64,000 nucleotides of DNA, taken from Glycomyces buryatensis. GTDB taxonomy: Bacteria; Actinomycetota; Actinomycetes; Mycobacteriales; Micromonosporaceae. Shown here piece after piece: positions 33,604 through 43,212 of the stretch. Location of the stretch: positions 129,782 through 193,781 of the forward strand of contig NZ_STGY01000056.1 of assembly GCF_004912275.1 (NCBI RefSeq), given 5' to 3'. The notes below the pieces were generated by a model. The model made no database searches. It saw nothing but the letters and a program-made list of their open reading frames with translations, and had not been told where the DNA came from. Each line of letters starts with the position of its first letter. The stretch's first letter is position 1. Made by a program: the position numbers and the translations under genes.

Positions 33604-33949
33604 CGCGGGCGCCTCTGATCTGGTCGACGGCGGCGAGGACCTGGGTGCGGGCCTCGGTGCAGGCCTTACGAAGCTCGGTGAGGGTGAGCCCGGCGGCCTG
33701 ACCGACCTGTTCGCAATATGACCAGTGCCGGGCGGTGTCGGCGGGAAGGTGGATCGCATCCAGCTTGAGCGCGAGGCTCATGGTGGCGCTGAGTGCGAAC
33801 GTCGGCATCGTCGCCGTGACCAGTGTGGAGGCGAGCGAGTCGGTGACGACCTCGTCGACCTCAGCGGGGGTCAGGTCGGGGGTGATGTCTTCGAGGCGTT
33901 CGGCGGCCTCGGTGAGGATCTGGTCGAGGCTGGGGAGATTCACCGTCAT
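33596..33949 (-). CDS. Hypothetical helical protein, first gene of the type VII-linked operon
   Basis: 117 residues, almost all helical (LDQILTEAAERLEDI, ELRKACTEARTQVLAAVDQI). ATG 33949; the following gene overlaps it. No family recognised. It opens a minus-strand series of seven closely spaced genes reaching 29362. Confidence 0.65.
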   Translation of the reverse strand: MTVNLPSLDQILTEAAERLEDITPDLTPAEVDEVVTDSLASTLVTATMPTFALSATMSLALKLDAIHLPADTARHWSYCEQVGQAAGLTLTELRKACTEARTQVLAAVDQIRGARDE

Positions 33950-34269
33950 AGGAGATGCGGGTTTCCTTGCAGGTGGGACAGGGCGGGGAGACCGAGCACG
34001 GGTTCACCGTAGCAGGTAGTCGACCTTGTTGGGGTTCATCAGGTTTGAGGCGGAACCGGGTATAGGTCCGTTACTACGCTGAGCTATCTTAACGACTACC
34101 CGCCACGCCGAGTCATCGGATCGTGCCAGTTCTGGACTCGTGCACCCACCGCAACGCGCGATTTCGATAACCTGGATTGCGGAATCATCCCAAACGTCTG
34201 CCTCGACGTTGATTGAAGGCGTTCGAGGCACTTGCCCACCAAAGCGACTCACACCCCCGGAGGCCCCTC
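33950..34269. promoter_or_regulatory. Divergent promoter region of the type VII-linked cluster
   Basis: 320 bp without a gene, between the minus-strand operon and the plus-strand pair. It is relatively AT-rich around 34060-34110 (GGTATAGG, TATCTTAACG), where promoters in both directions are likely. No clear operator palindrome was found. Confidence 0.45.
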
Positions 34270-34899
34270 ATGGCTGGCGGCTACAGCGACATCGACGACG
34301 GTAGCGGCGAGATCATCCACGTCGGCGCCGACGACTCCGCCGACGGCGTCAAGCTGGTCCAGAACGGCGAACAGATCATCGTCGTCGACGAGGACGCCCT
34401 GACCGTCTTCTCCACCAAGACCGGCCAGACCCTCGATGACCTCGAACCGGTGCGGTCGCTGGTGACCGGCGGGCAGCTCAACAACGTCCCGCAGTTCGGG
34501 CAGTACGGTGACATGCAGTTCCAGTCCATCGACGCCCAGAACCTGAAGCTCGGCAACTTCCCCGAAGCACAGGCCCTGTCCGAGGCGTACTTCAAGAACT
34601 TCTACCAGGGCAGCGCCGACCAGGTCGAACGCGTCCACCACGGCATCGCCACCGGCAAGACCGTCGCCGGCGACACCATGGCCTCCTACCTCGATAACGA
34701 CGGGAACGTCGCTGCCGACGTCACCTCCATTGACTCCGAGTTCGCGGGCACCGGCCTCATCACCAGTTCCGAGTTCGATGAACTCCAGGAAGGAACCGAG
34801 ACCGAGGAGCCGAGTGCGAGCGAACCTGCCCCTGAGGGAGGCTCCGAGGAGTCGGCTCCCCCTGAGGACCCGACGGACTCCTTCGCGACCAACTTCTAG
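34270..34899 (+). CDS. Hypothetical acidic protein beside PPE-like gene
   Basis: 209 residues. A beta-rich N-terminal half (IIHVGADDSADGVKLVQNGE), a helical centre (EAQALSEAYFKNFYQGSADQVERV) and a Glu/Pro-rich tail. No signal peptide. GGAGG lies seven bases before ATG 34270. It sits 62 bp upstream of the PPE-like gene, so it may be a partner protein for secretion. Confidence 0.7.
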   Translation: MAGGYSDIDDGSGEIIHVGADDSADGVKLVQNGEQIIVVDEDALTVFSTKTGQTLDDLEPVRSLVTGGQLNNVPQFGQYGDMQFQSIDAQNLKLGNFPEAQALSEAYFKNFYQGSADQVERVHHGIATGKTVAGDTMASYLDNDGNVAADVTSIDSEFAGTGLITSSEFDELQEGTETEEPSASEPAPEGGSEESAPPEDPTDSFATNF

Positions 34900-34961
34900 T
34901 TCGAGCACCGACTCGCCTTCACCGCCGCTCCCGCGGCGGCCCGACCCCTGGAGGGAACCCG

Positions 34962-36347
34962 ATGGCAGAAGCGAAAGGCTTCGACTACTACCGCAACCAC
35001 ACCACCACCGAGCTGTGGGCGATGCTCGCCGCCGGTGACGCCTGGAGCGTCGAGCAATCCGCCGGCGTCTGGCGCACTGCCCGCCATGGCCTCGAAGCGG
35101 CTCGCGGATCGCTCCAGACCAACCTCGAAGGCCTCACCGGATACTGGCAGGGACCGGCCTCGGAAGAGTTCCAGTCGCGGATGTTCCTCGTCCACGACTA
35201 CAGCGCCATCGCCGAGGAGCGGATGCGAACCGCTGAGGAAACTCACATACCCGATATGGTAACCGCCCTGCAGACCGCACAGAGCCGCGCTCAGGGTGAG
35301 AACGATCTTGGGGAAGACCTTCACCCGGACAATGACATTCCGGACCCAGATGACTGGATGCACGAGGTCAAGAACCTCTCCTACGACGAGATCGCCAAGC
35401 TCGAACCGCAGACTCGAAACACCTACACCGCAGAGCATTCCGCCTGGCAACAAGCCCGGCATGATGAACTCGCCCAGACCGTCGCCGACCTGGGTACGCA
35501 GTACGCGGCCATGGCCGACAAGCATTTCGCCGAACCCGCCGCGCCACCACCGGAAGGCATGCCCGGCAACAGCACCTACCAGCAGCCGACCACCGGGGTT
35601 TTCGCCCCGACCACCATCGATTCCTCAGCAACAACAGCGTCCTCCGGGAGCGCTCTTCAACCTGAGGCTTCGGTGGACTCGGACGAGGACGATGTCGCCT
35701 CCCCATGGGACGTGCCGTCCTACACCGACATCGATGAACCCTCCGGCGGTCTCGCCAGCGGCGGCACTCCCACACCAGGGCCACCAGTCGGACCCAGTAG
35801 CACGACCGTGCCCGGGGGTAACCCGCTTCCGGCAGGCACCCCCGGACTCTTCAACCCCGGCCGACCCACCACCGGTGGAGCCCCCGGACGCACTCCGGGA
35901 ACTGCAGGGCCGGTACGCGGCACGCAGCCGACCTCTCCTGGCCGTGGGACCCAACCGGCGACCCCCAACCGTGGCGGCCAGCCAGGTACACCCGGTCGCG
36001 GCACCTCCGGTCGCACGACCTCGGGACGCGGTGGCCTGCAACCGAACCAGCCCAGCCGCCAAGGATCCACAGCCGGACGCGGAACCGGCACCGGCACCCG
36101 GACAGGGGCCGGGCCTGGGAAGAACGGCAGCCCAGGCGCGAACAATAAGCGCCGCAATGACGAGGCCGAAGAAGAGGAGACCACGGCCAAGGAGTCGAAG
36201 TACGTCAAGGCTGAAGATGTCTTCGCCGTCCCCTTCGACCCCGCCGTCGGGCCCGCCCATGAAGGCGCGAAGCACCAGCGAGCCTGGAACAAGGAACACG
36301 ATGCCTGGAAACGCCGACAAGAGGAAGAAGGCGAAGCCGACGCCTGA
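34962..36347 (+). CDS. PPE/WXG-like putative type VII substrate
   Basis: 461 residues. N-terminal helical hairpin of about 180 residues, with TTTELWAMLAAGDAWSV and YWQGPASEEFQSRM carrying the WxG turn. A long Gly/Pro/Thr/Arg-rich repeat region (about 200-390, many GRGT and PGT units) and a charged C-terminus (AKHQRAWNKEHDAWKRRQ) follow. This layout fits secreted PPE-like proteins of non-mycobacterial actinobacteria. GGAGGG lies before ATG 34962. Confidence 0.75.
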   Translation: MAEAKGFDYYRNHTTTELWAMLAAGDAWSVEQSAGVWRTARHGLEAARGSLQTNLEGLTGYWQGPASEEFQSRMFLVHDYSAIAEERMRTAEETHIPDMVTALQTAQSRAQGENDLGEDLHPDNDIPDPDDWMHEVKNLSYDEIAKLEPQTRNTYTAEHSAWQQARHDELAQTVADLGTQYAAMADKHFAEPAAPPPEGMPGNSTYQQPTTGVFAPTTIDSSATTASSGSALQPEASVDSDEDDVASPWDVPSYTDIDEPSGGLASGGTPTPGPPVGPSSTTVPGGNPLPAGTPGLFNPGRPTTGGAPGRTPGTAGPVRGTQPTSPGRGTQPATPNRGGQPGTPGRGTSGRTTSGRGGLQPNQPSRQGSTAGRGTGTGTRTGAGPGKNGSPGANNKRRNDEAEEEETTAKESKYVKAEDVFAVPFDPAVGPAHEGAKHQRAWNKEHDAWKRRQEEEGEADA

Positions 36348-36368
36348 CTCCAGAGGCGGCAGAGACTG

Positions 36369-36411
36369 AATGCCGGGCGGATGGGGACCGTGCACCCCGC
36401 TGCCCGGCATT
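36369..36411. terminator. Bidirectional terminator between PPE-like gene and mycosin
   Basis: AATGCCGGGC (36369-36378) pairs with GCCCGGCATT (36402-36411) around a 23-base loop that itself pairs partly (GGGG/CCCC). It lies between two convergent genes. Confidence 0.75.
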
Positions 36412-36435
36412 CTCATGCCCTATCGTGTCATTCAG

Positions 36436-37719
36436 TTACTGCCACGGCTGTACCGGCGGTTTCGACCGAGCGCGACTCCGCAGCATCATGAGCACAGCGA
36501 CCGCCGCTGCCAACAGCACTGCCGCTGCGGCTATCACGACGATCGTCGTCAGGCCAGTCCCTGCATCGTCTGCCGCACTCGGCTGCGAATCCTGGGTGTC
36601 CGTTGGTTCAACAGCGGCGTCCTCGCTGCTGGATTCGTCGTCAGGGCTGGCGCCCGACGCCCCGGCCTCACCCATCGGGTAGCCCAGCGGGTTCTCCTCG
36701 ACCGGGTCGACCTCGTCCGCATTGACTGCGGCGTCGGCGTCGACTAGACCGTAACCAAGTGCGTCGGTCTTGCCGGCGCCACCATCATCGGCGGTGGCGA
36801 TCAGCCGTTGGATGATGTTGCTCGCGTCTAGCTCCGGGTGCGCTGCACGGACCAAGGCCGCCACACCTCCGACAATCGCGGCCGACGCTGAGGTTCCCGC
36901 GGCCTCGAAATAGAGCGAGTCATCGCTCAGGAACACCTGGGGTGTTGGATAGGTCATGGAGTCCGCCGGAGCGGCCAACTCGATATCGGAGCTGGTCGTG
37001 CCCCCTGACCAGGGCGCACCATCCTTATCAGTTCCGCCGACCGCGACTACCCCGTCGAACGAGGCGGGGTTGCCGACGGCGCTGAGCGCTGGGTCGTTTC
37101 CGCCTGAGGCGATCACCACGATGTCCAAGTCGATCGCGTACTGCACCGCTTCGAGGAACTCAGGATTCGGATCGATATTTTCTCCATCACCGCCGAGTTC
37201 GCCCCACGGGATGACCATGACGTCGGCGCCGTTGTCGGCGGCCCACCGAATGCCTTCGAAGTTGTTCTCACCGGCTCCCAAACTGATTCCGACGTCCTCC
37301 CCGGTCGACACTCGGACAGGAAGTACCGTCACGTCAGGCGCTGCGTATAGCACCGCTGCCGCCATGCCGGTTCCGTGTCCGTTCACATCGGCGTACGCAT
37401 CCGGCTCTTCATCGGGATCGAGCGCGGAGTACCCGCGTTCCACGCTCTTGTCCTCGAAGAAGGGATGCTCCGAGATCCCTGTGTCGACGATGGCTACGGT
37501 GACGCCATCGCCGGTGGAACTCGACCATGCGCCTTCCGCGTGGATCTGCTCAAGCGCCCAGGCGTTCTCGGTATACAGGTCGAGCTCATCCTGAGCCAGT
37601 GCCGCCGAGGGAATAGCCAGGACGGCACCAGTCGCGGCCAGTCCGACCGCTGCCGCCCCGAACGCAAAGCGCCGGAAACCACTTGCAGCACAAGAATTTG
37701 ATGTCCGATCCTGATTCAT
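36436..37719 (-). CDS. mycP: Mycosin-type subtilisin protease (MycP)
   Basis: Membrane-anchored S8 serine protease of type VII systems, 427 aa. Signal peptide to about residue 42, catalytic Asp in VAIVDTGIS, His in NGHGTGMA, Ser in GTSASAAIVGG, then an acidic linker and a C-terminal membrane helix (TTIVVIAAAAVLLAAAVAVL) with a basic tail. ATG 37719 has GAGAGG upstream. Mycosins are normally encoded with EccB, EccC, EccD and EccE; none of these is in the window, so this copy must serve a system elsewhere or act independently. Confidence 0.9.
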   Translation of the reverse strand: MNQDRTSNSCAASGFRRFAFGAAAVGLAATGAVLAIPSAALAQDELDLYTENAWALEQIHAEGAWSSSTGDGVTVAIVDTGISEHPFFEDKSVERGYSALDPDEEPDAYADVNGHGTGMAAAVLYAAPDVTVLPVRVSTGEDVGISLGAGENNFEGIRWAADNGADVMVIPWGELGGDGENIDPNPEFLEAVQYAIDLDIVVIASGGNDPALSAVGNPASFDGVVAVGGTDKDGAPWSGGTTSSDIELAAPADSMTYPTPQVFLSDDSLYFEAAGTSASAAIVGGVAALVRAAHPELDASNIIQRLIATADDGGAGKTDALGYGLVDADAAVNADEVDPVEENPLGYPMGEAGASGASPDDESSSEDAAVEPTDTQDSQPSAADDAGTGLTTIVVIAAAAVLLAAAVAVLMMLRSRARSKPPVQPWQ

Positions 37720-37800
37720 AGGGGTGCCTCTCGAGGTCAAGTCTCGTCCCGAATCACCTGGAGGCCGCGGCACGGCCCGGCGAGGGGACGGAAGGGCTGC

Positions 37801-40800
37801 TTATTGCTCGGGAAGGATGTCGAGCGGCGGCAACACATCAACTATCTTCATCGTCTCCAGGCTGACCGTCACGATCCGCTTGAGTAGGTTGACGATGTAG
37901 CGTGGATCCTCGGACCAATCGTTGGGATCGTTGACGATCCCGCTGTCCTTGTCGGTCTTGACCCAGTAGCGTTCCTTGACCCACTCGATGGCCGACCGCG
38001 CCCCGAGCTGGTACCGGTATACCTCCTCAGGGATGCCGACAAGCGTGACCCGCTGGTTGTAGTCGATCTCGATTCGGTCGTCGTTAGATCGGAATTTCAT
38101 CTTCTTGCTCACCCGGTACAGGTCGGCCGGGTCGGTTTCCCCGGAGCCCTTGATGTCCTCCTTAACCCCCGCATACGGCTCGGCGGATTCGTAACCAAGG
38201 TGCAGCTCTGCGAGCGCCCGTCCGGCCTCTGCGAACCCTTGGAAGTCGACAACCTTCGGGATACGCGGCAGCGACTTCTTCAAATCCGCCTCGAACGTGG
38301 TCCGATATTCCGGTGAGTGCAGGAGCCCGTACACGTAATAGAAGATGTCGTCCTTCGAGATCGACGAGTCGTTGTAGCTCGATTGATAATCCCGAAGCGC
38401 ACCATCGGTAATGTTGTCAACTCGCTCATAGCTGGATCCATCGCCACCATCGAAGAGCGTTCCTTCGCCATCCAATTCACGGTAGCTATACCGCGCAAAT
38501 AGCGGCCCAACACTCTTGGTGCCAACAGCGTGTAGATCAGGGATGTCTTTTACAGCTAGAACCGAGAACGGCTCCTCTGAACCAGTCCCCGTGATGTAGA
38601 TGCCGAAGTTTTTGTGGTCAACAGTGGGGAAGATTCGAGGAATCTGCCCAACTCGATGATTCATGTCGTTGTCGAAGTATAGGTATTGCCTGTTAAAAGG
38701 GCGGTAGGTCTCGAAAGCGAATCGACTTGGATCGAAGCTCAGCATTTTTCCCTGCGCAGCCTTGGAAATAAGACTGGAGGACCAGCTGATCGAGGTATCG
38801 GTCCGGTCAATGATTTTCTCCACCATCGCAAGGCGCACTTTGGCCGGTATTGCGAGATCTAGACCCGAATCGATGATTCGCCCAACCTCTTGATTATAGA
38901 AGTCGATCATCGATCGAACATTATCGGCCAGAGTTTCGGCGGAAAAACCCGTGACCCAGGCGTCTCGATTAGTATTTACTCCAAGGCTGTGCAGCCCAAA
39001 GATTGGCTCTCGTGCAACAGTCTTCCCTTTGTCTCCGATGGGCCTGAAGCCGCCAAATCGTTCGTCACGATGATTTATCCAGTCGCCTTCCACGCTCGGC
39101 GCAAGCTGCTCCCACTCCACATCATGCAGGTTCTTACTAGAAACGATGGCGAGTTTGTCTTTTTCAGTGAGATAGTCGCCGATGTCCCTGTAATACAGTT
39201 CGCAACCCTCACTTGATGCCTTATTACCCTTGATTAGGATAATAACCGCGATTGTGGTTCTCGCTCCGTCACCAAATATGTTTTCCTTCTCCTTGCGACG
39301 CTGTTCGCCCGCTGCACGCAAATTGCCGCGAAGGTTATAACAATAAATGGCATCGAACTCGTTGACAAGGGACTTTCGAAAACCATCAAAGGTGCTGTTG
39401 TCGATGTACCCCCCATTGGAGACGTAGCAGATCACTCCGCCCTTGTCTCGGATACGGTCGGATGCCCAGCGGAAGGCCCGGATGTAGGAGTCATATAGTT
39501 TGTTCTTGTTTGTGGCGTTCGACATCGCTACGTAGGTGGCCTTGATCCGCGCGTCAAGGTGTTCATATTTGAGGTTCTGGTTGTCATCGTTCTGGCTACC
39601 CTGTCCAACGGAGTAGGGCGGGTTGCCGATGACGACTCGGATGTCGGTGGCTTTCTGGCGTTCGGCCCGTTCGCTGTTGCCTTCGAGGACGCCGAAGAGC
39701 TGTTCGGCTTCGCCTTCGTAGAGCTGAAAGGTGTCAGTGAGGACGATCCCTTCGAACGGCTTGTATTCTCCACCTGCCAGGTCGTGGAAGACGGCTTCGA
39801 TGTTGACCGCGGCGATGTAGTAAGCCAGGAGCACGATTTCGTTGGCGTGCAACTCGCTGGCGTACTTGCGCAGCAGGTCCTCAGGCTTGATCAGGCCCGA
39901 TTGCAACAGCCGCGTGATGAAGGTGCCGGTGCCGGTGAACGGGTCAATGACGTGGACGCCCTCGTCCGAGAGCGAGGCGTTGAAGTATTTGCCGAGTGCC
40001 TGGTCGACGGCACGGATGATGAAATCCACGACCTCGGTCGGGGTGTACACGATGCCGAGCCGGTTCGAGGTCTTCGGCAGAGCTTTCTCAAAGAACTGCT
40101 CGTAGAGGTCCTTGATGATGGTCTGGCGAGCCACGTGATTGTCGATGCCCTCGGCTCGGACACGCACCCGCTTGTAGAACTCCTCCAGCTTCGCCGTCTC
40201 AGCTTCCAGCGACTGGTCTTCCAGCGCGGCGAGCATGGCGTCCATAGCCTTGGAGACCGGGTTGTGGCTGGCGAAGGCGTAGTCGGCGAAGAGAGCGTCG
40301 AAGACCGGCTTGGTGATGATGTGCTGGGAGAGCATGTCGATCGCGTCGTCTTCGCTCACCCCGGGGTTGAGGTTGGAGCGCAGCTCGGCCAGGAAGGCGT
40401 CGAAGGCCTTCCGCTTCTCGGGCAGTTCGATCGCGGTCTGAATGCGCACGACGTGGTGCTGGGCGATGCGGGCGATGTCGTTCGCCCACGCTTCCCAATA
40501 GGTGCGCTGGCCGACGTTTTTCACGATGCGAGCGTAGATGGCGTCGCGGAGGTGTTCGAACTGGAGCGCGTCCTGCATCCAGGCGGCGGTCTTCTTCTCG
40601 GTGCCGTCCTTGTCGGAACCCGAGTTTCCGCCGAGGGATTCATCGCCGGGCGGGGCGGTGCCGACCATGATGTTCTTGGGTTTGTTCTTATTCAGGTCGA
40701 TCTGGTTGACGTGGGCGTCCATCCGGTCGTCGTGGGCGCGCAGCGCCCTGAGCACCTCCCACACGACCTTGTACCGCTTGTTGTCGGCCAGGGCTTTGTC

Positions 40801-42660
40801 CGGTGCGATCCCGGCAGGGATGGCGACGGGGAGGATGATGTACCCGTACTTCTTCCCCGGAGCTTTACGCATGACGCGGCCGACGGACTGGATGACGTCG
40901 ACGTGTGAATTTCGCGGGTGCAGGAACAGGACGGCGTCGAGGTCGGGAACATCCACGCCTTCGGAAAGGCAGCGGGCGTTGGTGAGGATGCGGGCGTTGC
41001 CCTCACCGGGGTCGGCCTTGAGCCAGTCGATCTTGCGGTTGCGTGTCAGCGTGTTCATGCCGCCGTCGACATGGTCGAGCTCGCAGGACAGCTCGTCCTC
41101 GGCGTCCTCCCGGTAGAGGTTGACGACGCTGGCGAACGAGGCGGCGATCTTCTCCGACTCGGCGATGGTGCGGGAGAAGGCGACGGCCCTGCGCATAGGC
41201 TGCTCGCCGGGCTCGAAGCCGGTCCCGTCGGCGAAGGACCCGGCCCTTTTGGCCATGCCGTTCCAGCAGCCGATGATCTTGGCCGCGTCATCGAGCGCGA
41301 GTTCCATGTTCTCGTCGGCGAACTGCCGCTGAAGCGCGGCCGAGGCCTGCGACTCGTCCACCGCGAGGATCATCACCTTGTAGTCGGTGAGCAGGTCCCG
41401 TTCGACGGCCGCGCCGAAGCCGAGCTTGTGAAACTCGGGCCCGTACAGGGCCTCGTTGTCCATCGAGCAGAGCACGGCGTCGGCGTTCTTCGCCTCGTCC
41501 TTGGTGTGCTCCATGTAGATCCGCGGTGTCGCGGTCATGTAGAGGCGCCGGCTCGCGCGGAGGTAATCGCCGTCGTGCACGCGCACGAAGTTCGACTCCT
41601 CATCGCCGGCGAGCGTGACGCCGGTGGTGCGGTGGGCCTCGTCGCACAGCACCAGGTCGAGGTCGCCGAGCCCGAGCTGCTGGGCCTGGGCGATCACGTC
41701 GATGGAGTGGTAGGTGGAGAACACGACCGTGAGCCCCGGTCGGTTCCTGACCCTCTCGAGCTGTGCGATGAGCTTGGCCGGGTCGGTGGTGGCCGGGAGG
41801 GCCAAGTCGTGGACGGCCTGGTCGCCCAGGTCCTTAGTGACCTGCTGTTTGGTGGCCTTGACGTCGGAGCAGACCGCGAAGGAGTGCAGCGGCAGGCTCG
41901 ACTCGGCGGTCCATTCCCGGAGCGTCTGTGAGAGCAGCGCGATGGACGGGACGAGGAACAGCACGAGGCCGCTCGGGTCCGCGTCAGGCTTCGCCCGCTC
42001 GGTCGCGTCGTGTTCGGCGATCTTGAGCGAGGTGAAGGTCTTGCCGGTGCCGCAGGCCATGATCAGCTTGCCGCGCTCCGATGCCGCGAATCCTTCGAAC
42101 ACTGCGGCGAGCGCCTGCTCCTGGTGGCGGCGCAGCTGCTTCTTGTCCCGAAGATAGGCCAGGCCGAGCTTGGAGCCCTGGGTCCAGACGCCGTCGAGCG
42201 CGACCTTGTCCCAGTCGATCGGGCTGGCCTCGAGATCGGACAGGCCGATCCGGCTCACCGGGATCTGCTGGCCGGTGAGCATCTCCTCGGCATTGGGACC
42301 CCACCGCTCGGTGGTCGAGATGATCATGCGGCGCGTGTAGCCGCCCTTGCCGGAGGCCGCGAAGAACGAGTCGACGTCGGCCTTGGAGACCGCATGGTCG
42401 CTCTCGTAGAACTTGCACTGGATCGCGCACAGCCCGCCGGTCTCGACATCGCGGGCGACCAGGTCGATCCCGAGGTCGCGCTTGTTGTCCTCGGCGATGG
42501 GGGCGTCGCCGTACATCCAGACCTCGGAGAACTGCTCGGCCCACTGCGGGTCGGTCTTGAGGAAGGTGAGCATCAGGTGCTCGAACTCGGTGCCGAGGTC
42601 ACGGTTATTCGTTGCGGTGGAGCGGATCTGTTCGAGGAGGTCGTGAACTGTACGAGCCAC
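37801..42660 (-). CDS. Type ISP restriction-modification enzyme (single chain)
   Basis: 1619 residues, the size of LlaGI/LlaBIII-type enzymes that nick, translocate, methylate and choose the site in one chain. Order: Mrr-like nuclease (LGIDLVARD...AIQCKF), SF2 helicase with MACGTGKTFT (near 203), CDEAHR (near 338), MTATPR and QSVGRVMRK (near 597), a helical coupler, gamma-type N6-adenine methyltransferase with DPFTGTGTFITRLL (near 908) and GNPPYS (near 1010), then a C-terminal target recognition region. GTG 42660 has an AGGA upstream. All motifs are intact. DNA between about 38400 and 39500 is clearly AT-richer than the rest. Confidence 0.93.
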   Translation of the reverse strand: MARTVHDLLEQIRSTATNNRDLGTEFEHLMLTFLKTDPQWAEQFSEVWMYGDAPIAEDNKRDLGIDLVARDVETGGLCAIQCKFYESDHAVSKADVDSFFAASGKGGYTRRMIISTTERWGPNAEEMLTGQQIPVSRIGLSDLEASPIDWDKVALDGVWTQGSKLGLAYLRDKKQLRRHQEQALAAVFEGFAASERGKLIMACGTGKTFTSLKIAEHDATERAKPDADPSGLVLFLVPSIALLSQTLREWTAESSLPLHSFAVCSDVKATKQQVTKDLGDQAVHDLALPATTDPAKLIAQLERVRNRPGLTVVFSTYHSIDVIAQAQQLGLGDLDLVLCDEAHRTTGVTLAGDEESNFVRVHDGDYLRASRRLYMTATPRIYMEHTKDEAKNADAVLCSMDNEALYGPEFHKLGFGAAVERDLLTDYKVMILAVDESQASAALQRQFADENMELALDDAAKIIGCWNGMAKRAGSFADGTGFEPGEQPMRRAVAFSRTIAESEKIAASFASVVNLYREDAEDELSCELDHVDGGMNTLTRNRKIDWLKADPGEGNARILTNARCLSEGVDVPDLDAVLFLHPRNSHVDVIQSVGRVMRKAPGKKYGYIILPVAIPAGIAPDKALADNKRYKVVWEVLRALRAHDDRMDAHVNQIDLNKNKPKNIMVGTAPPGDESLGGNSGSDKDGTEKKTAAWMQDALQFEHLRDAIYARIVKNVGQRTYWEAWANDIARIAQHHVVRIQTAIELPEKRKAFDAFLAELRSNLNPGVSEDDAIDMLSQHIITKPVFDALFADYAFASHNPVSKAMDAMLAALEDQSLEAETAKLEEFYKRVRVRAEGIDNHVARQTIIKDLYEQFFEKALPKTSNRLGIVYTPTEVVDFIIRAVDQALGKYFNASLSDEGVHVIDPFTGTGTFITRLLQSGLIKPEDLLRKYASELHANEIVLLAYYIAAVNIEAVFHDLAGGEYKPFEGIVLTDTFQLYEGEAEQLFGVLEGNSERAERQKATDIRVVIGNPPYSVGQGSQNDDNQNLKYEHLDARIKATYVAMSNATNKNKLYDSYIRAFRWASDRIRDKGGVICYVSNGGYIDNSTFDGFRKSLVNEFDAIYCYNLRGNLRAAGEQRRKEKENIFGDGARTTIAVIILIKGNKASSEGCELYYRDIGDYLTEKDKLAIVSSKNLHDVEWEQLAPSVEGDWINHRDERFGGFRPIGDKGKTVAREPIFGLHSLGVNTNRDAWVTGFSAETLADNVRSMIDFYNQEVGRIIDSGLDLAIPAKVRLAMVEKIIDRTDTSISWSSSLISKAAQGKMLSFDPSRFAFETYRPFNRQYLYFDNDMNHRVGQIPRIFPTVDHKNFGIYITGTGSEEPFSVLAVKDIPDLHAVGTKSVGPLFARYSYRELDGEGTLFDGGDGSSYERVDNITDGALRDYQSSYNDSSISKDDIFYYVYGLLHSPEYRTTFEADLKKSLPRIPKVVDFQGFAEAGRALAELHLGYESAEPYAGVKEDIKGSGETDPADLYRVSKKMKFRSNDDRIEIDYNQRVTLVGIPEEVYRYQLGARSAIEWVKERYWVKTDKDSGIVNDPNDWSEDPRYIVNLLKRIVTVSLETMKIVDVLPPLDILPEQ

Positions 42661-43212
42661 TGCGCTGGGGTCCTTCCGCGATGATGGCGCACCAGTCCAC
42701 CACGCCGGTCGCACCCGATTCAGAAGGAAGCCTAACGTACTCAGGCCGCTACGGCAGTCCCGCCAGCAGTGCTCCACCGCGAGCAACGGACGGGTTGTTC
42801 AAGGAGATCGACTGCACTCGGGAAGCCGAGCCGTTCCCGGTTGCGACGACAGGAGAGCCGTTTTCTCTCGCGGTCGGGTACATGACTATGTAGTCGGGTT
42901 CAGGGGACCGCTGAATATCGCCGTCGACCTGCGGTAATGCCGGAACTGCGGCAGACCGGTGAGTGTGGGTCCTGGAGTGGGGTGTGGCGTGGGTTGATCA
43001 GCATGGGTCGATCAGCGTGGGGTAAAAACCGGCTGGAACCGGTTCAAAGATCCGCCATGAGAGCGCGCCGCAGGCACCTCGTCCTCGCGCTTCGGTGATG
43101 CGCGCCCGGTGGACAGTAGCTGCGCCCGTTGGTGATCGACTTCGAGGCTGGCATGTCTTCTATCCGACACACGCCTTCACAGAATCGGATGGGTTGGATA
43201 CGTTCCGTTGTC
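42661..43212. other. Intergenic region with first copy of the element palindrome
   Basis: 552 bp with no convincing gene. It has the upstream region of the restriction enzyme, palindrome copy A (42879-42904), and a pair of related GATCAGCRTGGG units at about 42995-43020 that resemble the tandem 14-bp repeats 2.4 kb further on. Confidence 0.5.
42879..42904 (+). repeat. Element palindrome copy A
   Basis: TACAT-GACT-ATGTA followed by GTCGGGTTCAGG. It matches copies B and C (43678-43709, 45505-45536) except for the outer bases, and is preceded by GCCGTTTTCTC like copy B. Confidence 0.8.
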
